NCBI RefSeq assembly: GCF_003970865.1
Contig: NZ_RXLZ01000007.1
Coordinates: 1 to 64,000, forward strand
Origin: Stenotrophomonas maltophilia
Lineage (GTDB): Bacteria > Pseudomonadota > Gammaproteobacteria > Xanthomonadales > Xanthomonadaceae
Direction of reading: 5' to 3'
DNA length: 64,000 bases
Made by a program: the position numbers and the translations under genes. Below, one piece after another: positions 16,120-24,823 of this stretch (position 1 is its first letter; each line of letters begins with the position of its first letter). A model generated the notes under the pieces. It did no database searches. It had not been told where the DNA came from and saw only the letters and a program-made list of their open reading frames with translations.

Positions 16120-16731
16120 ATGCCCCGTGCCCCACAACGCCTGACCGACCGTAAACGCGACGCCATCGTGCGCGCGGCGGTGGAGGAGTTCCGTGCATCG
16201 GGCTACGAGGCGACCAGCATGGACCGCATCGCCGAGGCGGCCGGGGTCTCCAAGCGCACCGTCTACAACCACTTCCCGAGCAAGGAAGCGCTGTTCTCGA
16301 TGATCCTGGAGGAGCTGTGGGAACGCAGCGTGGCCAGCGACACATTGCCGTACCGTGCCGACCAGCCGCTGCAGGCGCAGTTGCTGCAGTTGCTGGGCCA
16401 GAAGCTGGAACTGCTCAGCGATGCCAACTTCATCGACCTGGCGCGGGTGGCGATGGCCGAGATCATCCACTCACCGGAGCGTGCGCAGGCCATCGTCTGC
16501 CGCATGGGCGAGAAGGAAAGTGGCGAGAGTGCGTGGATCCGCGCGGCCATCGCCGATGGCCGGTTGCGCGAGGTCGATCCGGAGTTCGCCGGCCACCAGC
16601 TGCACGGGCTGGTGAAGAGCTTTGCGTTCTGGCCACAGGTGACGATGGGGCACGCACCGTTGAACGCACAGGAGCGTGCACGCGTGGCCGAATCGGCGGT
16701 GGCGATGTTCCTGGGTTTCTACGCGGTCTAG
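16120..16731 (+). CDS. TetR/AcrR family regulator of the divergent metallo-hydrolase
   Basis: 203-residue one-component repressor. The N-terminal TetR HTH is clear: RDAIVRAAVEEFRASGYEATSMDRIAEAAGVSKRTVYNHFPSKEALF is split over residues about 12-60, and the C-terminal half is the variable ligand domain. ATG 16120 gives the usual short arm before the HTH; ATG 16084 is possible but overlaps the second operator. It very likely represses itself and the RomA-like gene through the twin palindromes. Its stop codon shares CTAG with the stop of the convergent EAL gene (16728-16731). Confidence 0.88.
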   Translation: MPRAPQRLTDRKRDAIVRAAVEEFRASGYEATSMDRIAEAAGVSKRTVYNHFPSKEALFSMILEELWERSVASDTLPYRADQPLQAQLLQLLGQKLELLSDANFIDLARVAMAEIIHSPERAQAIVCRMGEKESGESAWIRAAIADGRLREVDPEFAGHQLHGLVKSFAFWPQVTMGHAPLNAQERARVAESAVAMFLGFYAV

Positions 16732-18674
16732 CTGGCGGCGAAGCGGCGGAACTCGTCGGCCGGCAGCGCCGCCGAATACAGATAACCCTGGCCGACATCC
16801 ACACCCAGTGCGCGCAGTTGCTGCTCCTGCGCCAGGGTTTCGGTACCTTCGGCCACCACGATCGCGCCGCAGCGGTGCGCGACTTCGACGATGAAGCGCA
16901 CGATCGACTGCGACTTGGCGTCGGACAGCGTGGCGATCAGCGCCTGCTCGATCTTCACCTCGGCGATGGCCAGCTGCGAGAGCAGGATCAGGGTTGAATA
17001 GCCGGCACCGAAATCATCCAGTGACAGCGTGACCTCCGCCGCCAGCAGCTGCGCGATGTTGGCATCGACCACGTCGCGCTCGACGATCTCGGTCCATTCG
17101 ACGATCTCCAGGCGCAGCATCACGCCGGGCACATCGTGCAGTGCCAGCAGTTCCTGCAGGCGCAGGCCGAAGTCGGGCAGGCGCAGTGACTCGGCCGAAA
17201 CGTTCACGGCGATCTTCAGCTGCGAGCCGTCGCGTCGGCACTGCTGCAGAAAGTGGATGGCCGACTGCAGCGTGGCCCATTCCAGTTCAGCCAGCCGCCC
17301 CTGCCGGCGCAGCAGCGAGATCACCCGCATCGGCGCGATCAGCCGGCCCTCGCCGTCGCGCATGCGCAGCAGTGCTTCGGCGCCGACCAGCTGGCGATCC
17401 TGCAGGCGATGCTTGGGCTGGTAGCACAGCGGTGCGTCGCCCTCCTGCAGCCAGCGTTCGAGGGCGACTTCGATCAGGGCGTCGATCTCGCTGTCGCGCT
17501 GGATCGGGTCGTCGAAGAACACGACGCCGGATTCAATCGCACTCAGTGCCACGGTGATCGCGCGGAACGGAAGATGTCCTTCGTCGGCATCCACGGGGGG
17601 CTTCAATTCGACCACTGCACAGCGGAACAGCGGCCGGAAACCTGGCCAATCGCGGCCGACCCGATCGGCCAGGTTGCTGGCCAGCTCGGTGATCTGCGGC
17701 TGCGTGCGCAGTTCGGACAAGGTCAGGTCGCGCACCAGGATCGCCAGTGCGGCATCGCCGAACTGATAGATCTCCAGTTGCCCGGCCGGCAGCGAGGGCA
17801 GCAGCCGATGCACCTCTTCGGTGCTGTCGCGCTGCCACAGGCCGTTGTCCTGCAGCGGACCGTAGCGCAGGCGCAGATCGCGCAGGTTGCCCATCTCGGC
17901 CACGATCAGGCAGGCCTTGCCGATGCCGTCGTTGTCGCGCCAGTAATGCTGCAGGCGTTCGCCGAGCGCACGCATGTTGGGCAGGCCGCTGATCGGATCG
18001 ATGCGCAGCCAGGCCTGTTCGCGCTGGCGCTGTGCATCGATCTGCGCATCGTTGTAGACCAGTGCGAACACCGCGCCGAGCATCAGCAGTGATAGTGGCA
18101 GTGCCAGCAGGCGCTGGATTGCCAACTCATCCACGGGCAGCTGATGGGCGCCGATGATTGCTACGCCCAGGGCCAGGCCCAACGCAGTGACGGCGATACG
18201 CACGCCCCAGGCCTGCAGGATCATGCGCAGCGAGAGTTCATTGAGCATGCGCGGGTGCAGGCGCCTGCGCAGCCAGACGCCGGCCAGCATCTGCAGCGTG
18301 GCCTCGAGGCCGGCGGGCAGGAAGTACTGGGTGCCGGCGAACTGATAGCGGGCCAGCAGGCTGGCGCCCAGGCAGGCCAGGCCGCCGCGCCAGCCGCCGA
18401 GCAGGCCGCTGACCAGCAGGATGTCGAAACCCAGGTGAAGCTTGACCACGCCCTGGGTGTAGCGGGCCACGAACCAGGCGTTGAACAGGTAGATCAGGCC
18501 CAGCGCCACGCCCACGTACAGGCGGCGGCCTTCAATGGCGTGGCCGGCGCGGCGGGTGGCGATCAGCAGCACGCCGATCATGCCGATCACCGCCGTGGCC
18601 TGCAGCAGGTACAGCGGCAGGCTGGGCAGGGCGCTGTCCAGGACCTGGGCCGAGACCCGTGAAAGCGCATCCAT
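16728..18674 (-). CDS. Membrane-bound cyclic-di-GMP phosphodiesterase (EAL) with degenerate GGDEF
   Basis: 648 residues. The first 200 hold about six membrane helices of the 5TM/LYT-like sensor type. A GGDEF-like domain follows (about 225-370) but the active-site motif is lost (YQFGDAALAIL), so it is probably regulatory. The EAL domain spans about 395-645 and keeps most catalytic groups: AEALLRM (about 435), AVNVSAESL, LEIVEWTE, DDFGAGYS (about 555), EVKIEQ and GQGYLYS. The usual Asp after Lys-Ile is Glu, and VAEGVET is VAEGTET. It probably hydrolyses c-di-GMP, promoting motility over biofilm. Confidence 0.85.
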   Translation of the reverse strand: MDALSRVSAQVLDSALPSLPLYLLQATAVIGMIGVLLIATRRAGHAIEGRRLYVGVALGLIYLFNAWFVARYTQGVVKLHLGFDILLVSGLLGGWRGGLACLGASLLARYQFAGTQYFLPAGLEATLQMLAGVWLRRRLHPRMLNELSLRMILQAWGVRIAVTALGLALGVAIIGAHQLPVDELAIQRLLALPLSLLMLGAVFALVYNDAQIDAQRQREQAWLRIDPISGLPNMRALGERLQHYWRDNDGIGKACLIVAEMGNLRDLRLRYGPLQDNGLWQRDSTEEVHRLLPSLPAGQLEIYQFGDAALAILVRDLTLSELRTQPQITELASNLADRVGRDWPGFRPLFRCAVVELKPPVDADEGHLPFRAITVALSAIESGVVFFDDPIQRDSEIDALIEVALERWLQEGDAPLCYQPKHRLQDRQLVGAEALLRMRDGEGRLIAPMRVISLLRRQGRLAELEWATLQSAIHFLQQCRRDGSQLKIAVNVSAESLRLPDFGLRLQELLALHDVPGVMLRLEIVEWTEIVERDVVDANIAQLLAAEVTLSLDDFGAGYSTLILLSQLAIAEVKIEQALIATLSDAKSQSIVRFIVEVAHRCGAIVVAEGTETLAQEQQLRALGVDVGQGYLYSAALPADEFRRFAAS

Positions 18675-18737
18675 AGCAGGTTCCCGCCTGTGACCGACGG
18701 CCAGTGACCAGCAGCGTAGTCGCAGCAGGGCGCAGGT

Positions 18738-19640
18738 TCAATTGCGCTGGCTGCGTTCGGGCAGGAGGTGTTCGGCCATGAAATCGACAAACGCGCGCAC
18801 ACGCGGTTGCTGATGGCGATGGCTTGGCCAGAGGGCCCAGAAGGTGCTGCGCTCGGTGCTCCATGGTTCCAGAACGCTGACGAGGGCACCGCGGTCCAGC
18901 GCATCACGCGTGGCGAAGTCGGGCAGGCACGCAATGCCATGGCCATCGATGGCCATGTGCAGGATCGTCTCAAGATGATTGGCGGTCATCGCGGCAGTCA
19001 GCCGCGTCTCAGCGCTTCCCTCATGCACGGGCAGTGGCCAGCGTTCGATCAGGCCGGTGCCGGGAAAGCGATGGAGAAGGCATGCGTGGCCGCTCAGCTC
19101 GTCCGGGTGCTGCGGCGTGCCGCGCTGGGCGAAGTAGGCAGGGGCACCCACGCACAGCAGGCGGGCACTGCCGAGGTTGCGGCCGTGCAGCCTGGAGTCG
19201 GCGGGGCTGCCTGTGCGGACGACGGCATCGAAGCCTTCCTCGATGACATCGACCAGGCGGTCGCTGAAGTGCAGGTCGAGTTCGATGGCAGGGAAGCGGT
19301 GCGCAAACGCTGAAAGCACCGGCAGCATCAGTCCGCTGGCGAGTGGAAGACTGACCTTCAGGCGACCGCTGGGGGCGGCCTGGGCGTCGGTCAGTTCGCG
19401 CTCTGCCGCGGCAACCTCGATCATGATGCGGCGGCAACGTTCAAGGAACTGCTCGCCTTCGGCAGTCAGGCTGACGCTGCGGGTATTGCGATTCAGCAGG
19501 CGGGCGCCCAGGCGCTCTTCCAGCCGGGCGATGGTCTTGCTTGCGGCCGAAGGGGTGATGCCACGCTGTCGTGCTGCGGCCGCGAAGCTGCGTGCCTCGG
19601 CGACCAGAACGAAGAGGCTGAGACCGGCGAAGCTGTCCAT
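18738..19640 (-). CDS. LysR-type regulator of the divergent MFS pump
   Basis: 300-residue LTTR. Residues 1-60 carry the winged HTH (FVLVAEARSFAAAARQRG then ITPSAASKTIARLEERLG), and the rest is the periplasmic-binding-like effector domain. ATG 19640 is chosen because LTTR HTHs start within a few residues of the N-terminus; a frame open upstream to 19724 would run through the intergenic operator region. Divergent from the drug transporter at 19761, the usual arrangement of a local activator or repressor. The effector is unknown. Confidence 0.87.
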   Translation of the reverse strand: MDSFAGLSLFVLVAEARSFAAAARQRGITPSAASKTIARLEERLGARLLNRNTRSVSLTAEGEQFLERCRRIMIEVAAAERELTDAQAAPSGRLKVSLPLASGLMLPVLSAFAHRFPAIELDLHFSDRLVDVIEEGFDAVVRTGSPADSRLHGRNLGSARLLCVGAPAYFAQRGTPQHPDELSGHACLLHRFPGTGLIERWPLPVHEGSAETRLTAAMTANHLETILHMAIDGHGIACLPDFATRDALDRGALVSVLEPWSTERSTFWALWPSHRHQQPRVRAFVDFMAEHLLPERSQRN

Positions 19641-19653
19641 GACGTGGCCATTG

Positions 19654-19669
19654 ATGACGTTTGTGTCAT
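19654..19669. promoter_or_regulatory. Possible LysR binding site
   Basis: ATGAC-N6-GTCAT, an interrupted palindrome of 16 bases, lies 15 bases upstream of the LysR start within the divergent intergenic region (19641-19760). Position and shape suit an LTTR autoregulatory site, but the motif is short. Confidence 0.35.
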
Positions 19670-19760
19670 TAAAGTATGGACTGAATGACGGATTCTTACG
19701 AAATAACGTCGCCGATAGCATCAATGCGGTGGCGCTTGGCCACGCTCGAGTTTCATCGAC

Positions 19761-21272
19761 ATGTCTGTTGCCTCTGCTGAGACGGCCGGATCATCACGCT
19801 TTGGAGTGGTGCTGGCAGGCTGCCTGACGGCGCTCACCATTCCCCTGAGCATTGCCAGCCCCGCCGTGGGCATTCCCGCCATCCGGGACGCGCTGGGCGG
19901 TTCCCCTGCGGCGTTGTCCTGGATCATCAACGCCTACCTGTTGACCTACGGCTGCACCACGCTGGTGGCCGGTGGACTGGCCGATCTGCATGGCAGGCGC
20001 CGGATCTGGATTCTGGGCGGCGCGTTGTTTGCACTCGTCACCGGCCTGATTCCCTTGATGCCCGATGTGGCGTGGATCAATGTCCTGAGACTGCTTCAGG
20101 GGATGGCGGCGTCGGCAGCGTTTGCCGGCGCGATGGCGTCGTTGGCGCAGGTGTTCGACGGCCAGGCGCGGGCAAGGGTTTTCAGCCTGATCGGCACCAC
20201 CTTTGGTGCAGGGGCCGCAGGCGGTCCGCTGCTGGCGGGCGGGTTGATCGATGCGCTGGGCTGGGAATGGGTGTTCTTCCTGCCTGCGTTGCTGGCGGCC
20301 CTGACCGTACCGCTGGTCGCCCTGTCATCCGCCGAATCGAGAAACGCCGGTTCGCCACGCCTGGATTGGCTGGGGGCCATCACCTTCATGCTGGCGCTGG
20401 GCTCACTCACCTACGCCATGATCGTGCTGCCGGAACGTGGCCTGCTGCATCCGCAGACGCTGGTACTGCTGGCGCTCTCGGTGGTATTGCTGGGCGTGTT
20501 CATTGCCGTAGAGCGCTCCCATCGAACACCTTTGCTGGATCTCGGCCTGTTCCGCAACCGGCGCTTTGTTGGCGTGCAGATTCTGGCCGCTGCCCCTGCG
20601 TTCTCCTACGTCGTCCTTCTGGTCGTGCTGCCGGCTGGCTTCATCGGTGTAGAAGGACTACGACCCACCGAGGCTGGACTTGCGATGGCAGCACTGTCTG
20701 CACCCTTGCTGGTTGTTCCCCTGGTTGCCGGTTACCTGCTGCGCTGGATTCCGGCGCGGACGCTGTGCTGTGCGGGCCTGCTGATCGGCGCTGTTGGGCT
20801 GGCATGGCTGGCGCAGGTGTTCCAGTTCCCGTCGGTGCGCTGGATGCCGATGCTGGTCATCGGAATCGGCATCGGCCTTCCCTGGGGGATCATGGATGGC
20901 CTGGCGGTCAGCGTGGTCGGCAAGGAGCAGGCCGGCATGGCCGCTGGCATCTTCAATGCGATGCGACTGGCAGGCGATTCCATTGCCCTCGCGCTTGTCG
21001 GCATCATGCTCTCGGCCCGGATCGGCGGGAACATGATGCTGGAGGCCGGCGTCGTGGCCCGTGCCGCCGTGCACAGGCTGTCCATGGGCGACCTGGGCGG
21101 AGCGGTGGAGGCGTTGCCCGGCGTTTCGAGAACGGTGCTGGCCCAGGCGTACATGGAGGCCGTCCGTGGCCAGCTGTTTGTCCTGGCGATGGCGACCGTG
21201 CTGACCGCCATCGTGCTGGGGTACCTGTTGCGCGAAGAGGTCGAGCCTGGCCTGCGCAGCGGTAGTCAGTAG
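19761..21272 (+). CDS. MFS drug transporter, DHA2 (14-helix, EmrB/SmvA-like) family
   Basis: 503-residue inner-membrane proton antiporter. The MFS loop motif GGLADLHGRRRIWILGG (about residues 72-88) and the antiporter-like GTTFGAGAAGGPLLAGGL (about 147-164) are present. Length and hydrophobic profile suit a 14-helix DHA2 transporter such as SmvA/QacA. Expected substrates are cationic antiseptics or dyes; not proven. Divergent LysR probably controls it. The last 7 bases overlap the convergent SDR gene. Confidence 0.88.
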   Translation: MSVASAETAGSSRFGVVLAGCLTALTIPLSIASPAVGIPAIRDALGGSPAALSWIINAYLLTYGCTTLVAGGLADLHGRRRIWILGGALFALVTGLIPLMPDVAWINVLRLLQGMAASAAFAGAMASLAQVFDGQARARVFSLIGTTFGAGAAGGPLLAGGLIDALGWEWVFFLPALLAALTVPLVALSSAESRNAGSPRLDWLGAITFMLALGSLTYAMIVLPERGLLHPQTLVLLALSVVLLGVFIAVERSHRTPLLDLGLFRNRRFVGVQILAAAPAFSYVVLLVVLPAGFIGVEGLRPTEAGLAMAALSAPLLVVPLVAGYLLRWIPARTLCCAGLLIGAVGLAWLAQVFQFPSVRWMPMLVIGIGIGLPWGIMDGLAVSVVGKEQAGMAAGIFNAMRLAGDSIALALVGIMLSARIGGNMMLEAGVVARAAVHRLSMGDLGGAVEALPGVSRTVLAQAYMEAVRGQLFVLAMATVLTAIVLGYLLREEVEPGLRSGSQ

Positions 21273-21982
21273 CGCGGGTCGGCGATGGCCGGCAGCACCA
21301 GTTCGCGCACGAAGCCGGACGGCGACAACTGCAGCAACGCGCGCACCATCGCAACGACGTCATGCACGGGCACCAGTTCGCCGTCGCCGCGCGCTGCGGC
21401 CTCTGCCACCGGCACCGACAGTGCATCGTCGGTGTTGAGGTAGCCCAGCTGCAGGCTGGTCACCGCCAGGCGGCGATCGCGGAAGCCTTCGCGCAGTGCA
21501 TCGGCGATGCCGTTGAGTGCGAACTTGGATGCGCCGAACGCCACTTCCGGGCGGCCGCTGCGTGGCAGTGCCGAGGTCGAGCCGGTCAGCACCAGCTGCG
21601 GGCGTGGTGCGCCCAGCACCCGTGGCAGCAGGCGCTGCAGCAGCACCAGGGTCGCGGTGATGTTGACGTCGACCAGCTGGGTGAGCGCGGCATCGCTCTC
21701 GTCGAGGAAGGCGTACTCATCGCTGAAGGCGGTCTCTTCCCAGATGCCCAGGTTGTGGATCAGCACATCCAGATCGGCCGGTGCCTGCGCTGCGATGTGA
21801 TTGGCAGCCAGGGTGGGCTGGGACAGATCGGCTTCGATCCACTGCAGGGTGACACCCTCAGGGCATTCAAGATCGCGTGGACGCTTGCGCGAAACTCCGA
21901 TGACGGTGTCGCCCGCGCTGCACAGGCCTTCCACGAACGCCCGACCCAGGCCCCTGCTGGCGCCGATGACCATCAATTTCAT
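21266..21982 (-). CDS. Short-chain dehydrogenase-like protein lacking the catalytic Tyr
   Basis: 238-residue classical SDR fold. The NAD(P) loop GASRGLGRA begins at residue 7 and the structural NLG (normally NNAG) is in VLIHNLGIWEE. The usual catalytic Ser stands in LTGSTSA, but the YxxxK motif reads FGASK, with Phe at residue 149 (codon TTC) and Lys at 153. Without Tyr it may be a weak enzyme or a binding or regulatory protein. ATG 21982 begins right before the nucleotide loop. Upstream on the same strand is a GNAT gene, 28 bases away. Confidence 0.83.
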   Translation of the reverse strand: MKLMVIGASRGLGRAFVEGLCSAGDTVIGVSRKRPRDLECPEGVTLQWIEADLSQPTLAANHIAAQAPADLDVLIHNLGIWEETAFSDEYAFLDESDAALTQLVDVNITATLVLLQRLLPRVLGAPRPQLVLTGSTSALPRSGRPEVAFGASKFALNGIADALREGFRDRRLAVTSLQLGYLNTDDALSVPVAEAAARGDGELVPVHDVVAMVRALLQLSPSGFVRELVLPAIADPRY

Positions 21983-22010
21983 GTTGCTTCCTTGTTGTAC
22001 TGCGGCAGCC

Positions 22011-22739
22011 TCAATCGGCTGCCAGAACGGTGTCCCAGTCGGCGAACGCACGCAGGCCGCTGCGCTCGGCGGTAATGATCGAGGCGGTGTTGTCGAGCTG
22101 GCAACGGTACTGAGGCTGCAGCCCGGCCGCCTGCGCGGACACGGCCATGGCGTGTACCAGCTGGCGCGCGTGCCCGCGACCGCGGGCCTCGGGCAGGGTC
22201 AGCACGCCCATGTCGGCCAGGGCTGGATCCAGGCTCCACGGGTACATGCTTCCCGCGGCAACCAGCCGCTCGCCATCGAAGGCGCCGAACACCTGCCAGT
22301 GGTCCAGCTCGACCCAGGCGGCATCGAGATCCTCTTCGCTGGCGCTGGCCTGGAACACGTCGAACGCGGCTGCGTCGGCCGGGTCGAGACGGCGGATATG
22401 TGGCGGTGCAGGGCGCGCGGCCAGGGCCGCAAGTTCTGCGGCAGGGAAGTAGAAGACGCGATCTGCGCCATGGGTGCGCTGGCCGAGCTGCTGCAGACGT
22501 TGTTGCAGCTGCGCCAGCGTCCAGTGCGGTTGCACGTGCAGTTGCAGGCGAGCCGCCAGGGCAGGGCGCAGCAGGGCGCGCGCAGGGCCGACGAGCGGAT
22601 GCAGCAGCATGCCGTCCTCGCCCTCGTCGAAATCATCGCTGCACGCCAACTGCAGCAGTGGATCATCCTGCAGCGTGCGCTGCCCGGAGAACACGCCGCG
22701 CCAGGTCGCATCGATCAACGGGGCAAACACATCATCCAT
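22011..22739 (-). CDS. GNAT family N-acetyltransferase
   Basis: 242 residues with the GNAT core in the C-terminal half: GVLTLPEARGRGHARQLVHAMAV (acetyl-CoA loop ARGRGHA) and CQLDNTASIITAERSGLRAF. The N-terminal 110 residues are a less conserved domain, as in GNATs with two lobes. ATG 22739 is preferred; the frame stays open upstream but would overlap the ArsR-rhodanese gene. It follows that gene by 14 bases on the same strand and may be in its operon. Substrate unknown. Confidence 0.8.
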   Translation of the reverse strand: MDDVFAPLIDATWRGVFSGQRTLQDDPLLQLACSDDFDEGEDGMLLHPLVGPARALLRPALAARLQLHVQPHWTLAQLQQRLQQLGQRTHGADRVFYFPAAELAALAARPAPPHIRRLDPADAAAFDVFQASASEEDLDAAWVELDHWQVFGAFDGERLVAAGSMYPWSLDPALADMGVLTLPEARGRGHARQLVHAMAVSAQAAGLQPQYRCQLDNTASIITAERSGLRAFADWDTVLAAD

Positions 22740-22753
22740 GACCGGTGTCTCGC

Positions 22754-23419
22754 TCAGTGCCGAGGCAGGTTCACCTGCAGGCCGGCGGCCTTCCATTCGG
22801 GGTAACCGGCGGCGAGCCGCTGCGCGGTCAGTCCGGCCTCGCGCAGCATCGCCACCGCATCGTTGGACAGCACGCAGTAGGGACCGCGGCAGTAGGCGAC
22901 AATGTGGACGGCACGCGGCAGTTCGTCCATCCGTGCACGCAGTTCCGTAACGGGAATGTTCAGCGCGCCGGGCAGGTGGCCCAGATCGAATTCCTCGCGC
23001 GGCCGCACATCCAGCAGCACCACGCTGCTGCGTTGTTCCAGCAGCTGCTCGACGGTCAGTCCTTCCAGCACCTCGCGGCGCTGCAGGCTGTCGTGGATCA
23101 CGCCCTGCATTTCGCTGCGCTGGTGGTCGGCATAGTCGCGCAGCGCGGCCAGCAGGTTGCCCAGCGGGCCATCACCACTGCGGTAGAGGATGCGCTTGCC
23201 ATCGCGGCGGGTCTGTACCAGGCCGGCACGGCGCAGCTGCTGCAGATGCTGGGAGGTATTTGCCACCGACAGCCCGGTCAGTTCGGCCAGGCGTTCCACG
23301 GCGCGCTCGCCCTGGGCGATGTGCTCCAGTAGGGCCAGACGATGGGCATGGCCGAGCGTGCGGGCGATCTCGGCCAAGGCCTCCAGCGGTGAGGGTGGTG
23401 GCTCTGTTGCAGCGTTCAT
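22754..23419 (-). CDS. ArsR-family regulator fused to a rhodanese domain
   Basis: 221 residues. An ArsR winged HTH covers about 10-90 (RLALLEHIAQGERAVERLAELTGLSVANTSQHLQQLRRAGLV), and a rhodanese domain about 115-220 (VVLLDVRPREEFDLGHLPGALNIP). The active-site loop is YCRGPYC, with the nucleophilic Cys at about 177. Such fusions are thought to sense or carry sulfane sulfur (persulfide). ATG 23419 is preferred over a GTG three codons upstream. Divergent from the DUF2938 gene with a TTCAA-N8-TTGAA palindrome between them. Confidence 0.88.
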   Translation of the reverse strand: MNAATEPPPSPLEALAEIARTLGHAHRLALLEHIAQGERAVERLAELTGLSVANTSQHLQQLRRAGLVQTRRDGKRILYRSGDGPLGNLLAALRDYADHQRSEMQGVIHDSLQRREVLEGLTVEQLLEQRSSVVLLDVRPREEFDLGHLPGALNIPVTELRARMDELPRAVHIVAYCRGPYCVLSNDAVAMLREAGLTAQRLAAGYPEWKAAGLQVNLPRH

Positions 23420-23446
23420 GCGGGGCACGCTAGCATCGCTCTATCA

Positions 23447-23464
23447 TTCAAGCAAATAATTGAA
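23447..23464. promoter_or_regulatory. Candidate ArsR operator
   Basis: TTCAA-N8-TTGAA, an AT-rich 18-base interrupted palindrome in an otherwise GC-rich intergenic region. It lies 27 bases from the ArsR-rhodanese start and 10 bases before the DUF2938 start, so it would serve both divergent promoters. Confidence 0.5.
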
Positions 23465-23474
23465 GGTAAGTGAT

Positions 23475-23978
23475 ATGGTTGGCGTGGCGACATTCGTGAT
23501 GGATGCGGTGGTAGTCGGCGTGGGAGCAACCGCAGTGATGGACCTGTGGGCACTGGTGCAGCGGCGGCTGCTCGGTATTCCCTCGCTGGATTTCGCGATG
23601 GTCGGGCGATGGCTGGGGCACCTGCCGCGCGGGCGCTTCCGCCACGACGGCATCGGCCGCGCGGCAGCGGTCAGTGGCGAGCGCGCGCTGGGCTGGACCG
23701 CGCATTACGTGATCGGGGTGGTGTTCGCCGCGTTGTTGCTGGCCGTGGTAGGGAGCGATTGGGTGCAGGCACCCACCCTGTGGCCGGCGCTGGCCTTCGG
23801 CATCCTCAGCGTTGCCGCGCCGTTCCTCATCCTGCAGCCGGGCATGGGTGCCGGCATTGCCGCTTCGAAGACCCCGGCGCCGGGCAAGGCGCGCCTGCGC
23901 AGCCTGGTGGCGCACAGCGTGTTCGGCGCGGGCATGTACCTTTCCGCGCTGCTGTTGGCCGCGGTTCGTGCAGGATGA
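23475..23978 (+). CDS. DUF2938 family membrane protein
   Basis: 167 residues with about four or five membrane helices (residues about 2-24, 70-94, 98-120, 135-165). The family name is from the pattern VGVGATAVMDLWALVQRRLLGIPSLDF, which I recognise as DUF2938. ATG 23475 is used; a TTG five codons earlier lies inside the operator. Inner membrane; function unknown. Divergence from an ArsR-rhodanese regulator hints at a sulfur-related role. Its stop overlaps a possible ATG of the following kinase gene (ATGA at 23975). Confidence 0.8.
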   Translation: MVGVATFVMDAVVVGVGATAVMDLWALVQRRLLGIPSLDFAMVGRWLGHLPRGRFRHDGIGRAAAVSGERALGWTAHYVIGVVFAALLLAVVGSDWVQAPTLWPALAFGILSVAAPFLILQPGMGAGIAASKTPAPGKARLRSLVAHSVFGAGMYLSALLLAAVRAG

Positions 23979-24019
23979 GCGAGAATCCGTGGGGTCACCG
24001 GCAACAGGAACACCCCGGC

Positions 24020-24823
24020 ATGGAAGCACCCAATCACTTCACTGATGGCATGCCACTGCCGTGGGCATGGCAGGAAGCGTTGGCCGATGCGCGCATCGAG
24101 CGCCAGTCGATCGGTGTTTCGCGCGCGGATGTAGCCCGTGTGCAGCGGCCGGGGCAGGCCGATGCCTTCGTGAAGTCGGAAGTGATCGACGCCTTCAGTG
24201 AGCTGGGCGATGAGATCGCGCGCCTGCGCTGGCTGCAGGCACAGGGACAACCGGCGCCGACGGTGATTGCCACCGCCGAAGAGGCGGGCCGGCGCTGGTT
24301 GCTGATGAGCGCGCTGCCCGGCCGCGACCTGGCTTCGTCGCCTGAACTCGCACCGCAGGAGCTGGTGGAACTGCTGGCCGACGCGCTGCGCGGGCTGCAT
24401 GCGTTGCCGGTGGCAGCCTGTCCGTTCGACCAGCGACTGGCCTCGCGCCTGCAGGCCGCGCAGGCACGGGTCGAGGCGGGGCGGGTAGACGCCGATGACT
24501 TCGATGACGAACGCCTGGGCCAGAGTCCGCAGCAGGTCTTCGCCGAACTGTGCAGCACCCGGCCCGATCATGAAGACCTGGTGGTCAGCCATGGCGATGC
24601 CTGCCTGCCGAACCTGATGGCGGTCGAGGGCCGCTTCAGTGGTTTCATCGACTGTGGCCGGCTGGGTGTGGCCGACCGCTACCAGGACCTTGCGCTGGCC
24701 GCGCGCAGCCTTGTCTACAACTTCGACAACACACGTTGGGTGGCGCCGCTGTTCAAGCGCTACGGCGTGGTGGCCGACGAGCGCCGGCTGGCGTTCTACC
24801 GGTTGCTCGACGAGTTCTTCTGA
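24020..24823 (+). CDS. aph(3')-IIc: Aminoglycoside 3'-phosphotransferase, APH(3')-II type
   Basis: 267-residue kinase that phosphorylates the 3'-OH of kanamycin/neomycin-type aminoglycosides with ATP. The motifs of APH(3')-II are clear: VVSHGDACLPNLM (catalytic Asp at about 191), GFIDCGRLGVADRYQDLALA (metal-binding Asp at about 210) and the C-terminal FYRLLDEFF also found in nptII. ATG 24020 gives the family's usual 264-267 residues; ATG 23975, overlapping the DUF2938 stop, would add 15. The assignment to the S. maltophilia IIc allele rests on its resemblance and on the APH(9)-like gene nearby. The 3' end overlaps the convergent DoxX gene by 28 bases. Confidence 0.85.
   Translation: MEAPNHFTDGMPLPWAWQEALADARIERQSIGVSRADVARVQRPGQADAFVKSEVIDAFSELGDEIARLRWLQAQGQPAPTVIATAEEAGRRWLLMSALPGRDLASSPELAPQELVELLADALRGLHALPVAACPFDQRLASRLQAAQARVEAGRVDADDFDDERLGQSPQQVFAELCSTRPDHEDLVVSHGDACLPNLMAVEGRFSGFIDCGRLGVADRYQDLALAARSLVYNFDNTRWVAPLFKRYGVVADERRLAFYRLLDEFF

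Noticed and set aside
16084..16120. ATG 16084 as the TetR start.
   Set aside because: It overlaps the second operator and would add 12 residues before the HTH, unlike the family; ATG 16120 is preferred.
24796..24823. A frameshift at the aph/DoxX junction to explain their overlap.
   Set aside because: Both C-termini look complete (FYRLLDEFF ends the kinase as in the family), so a true 28-base convergent overlap is the simpler reading.
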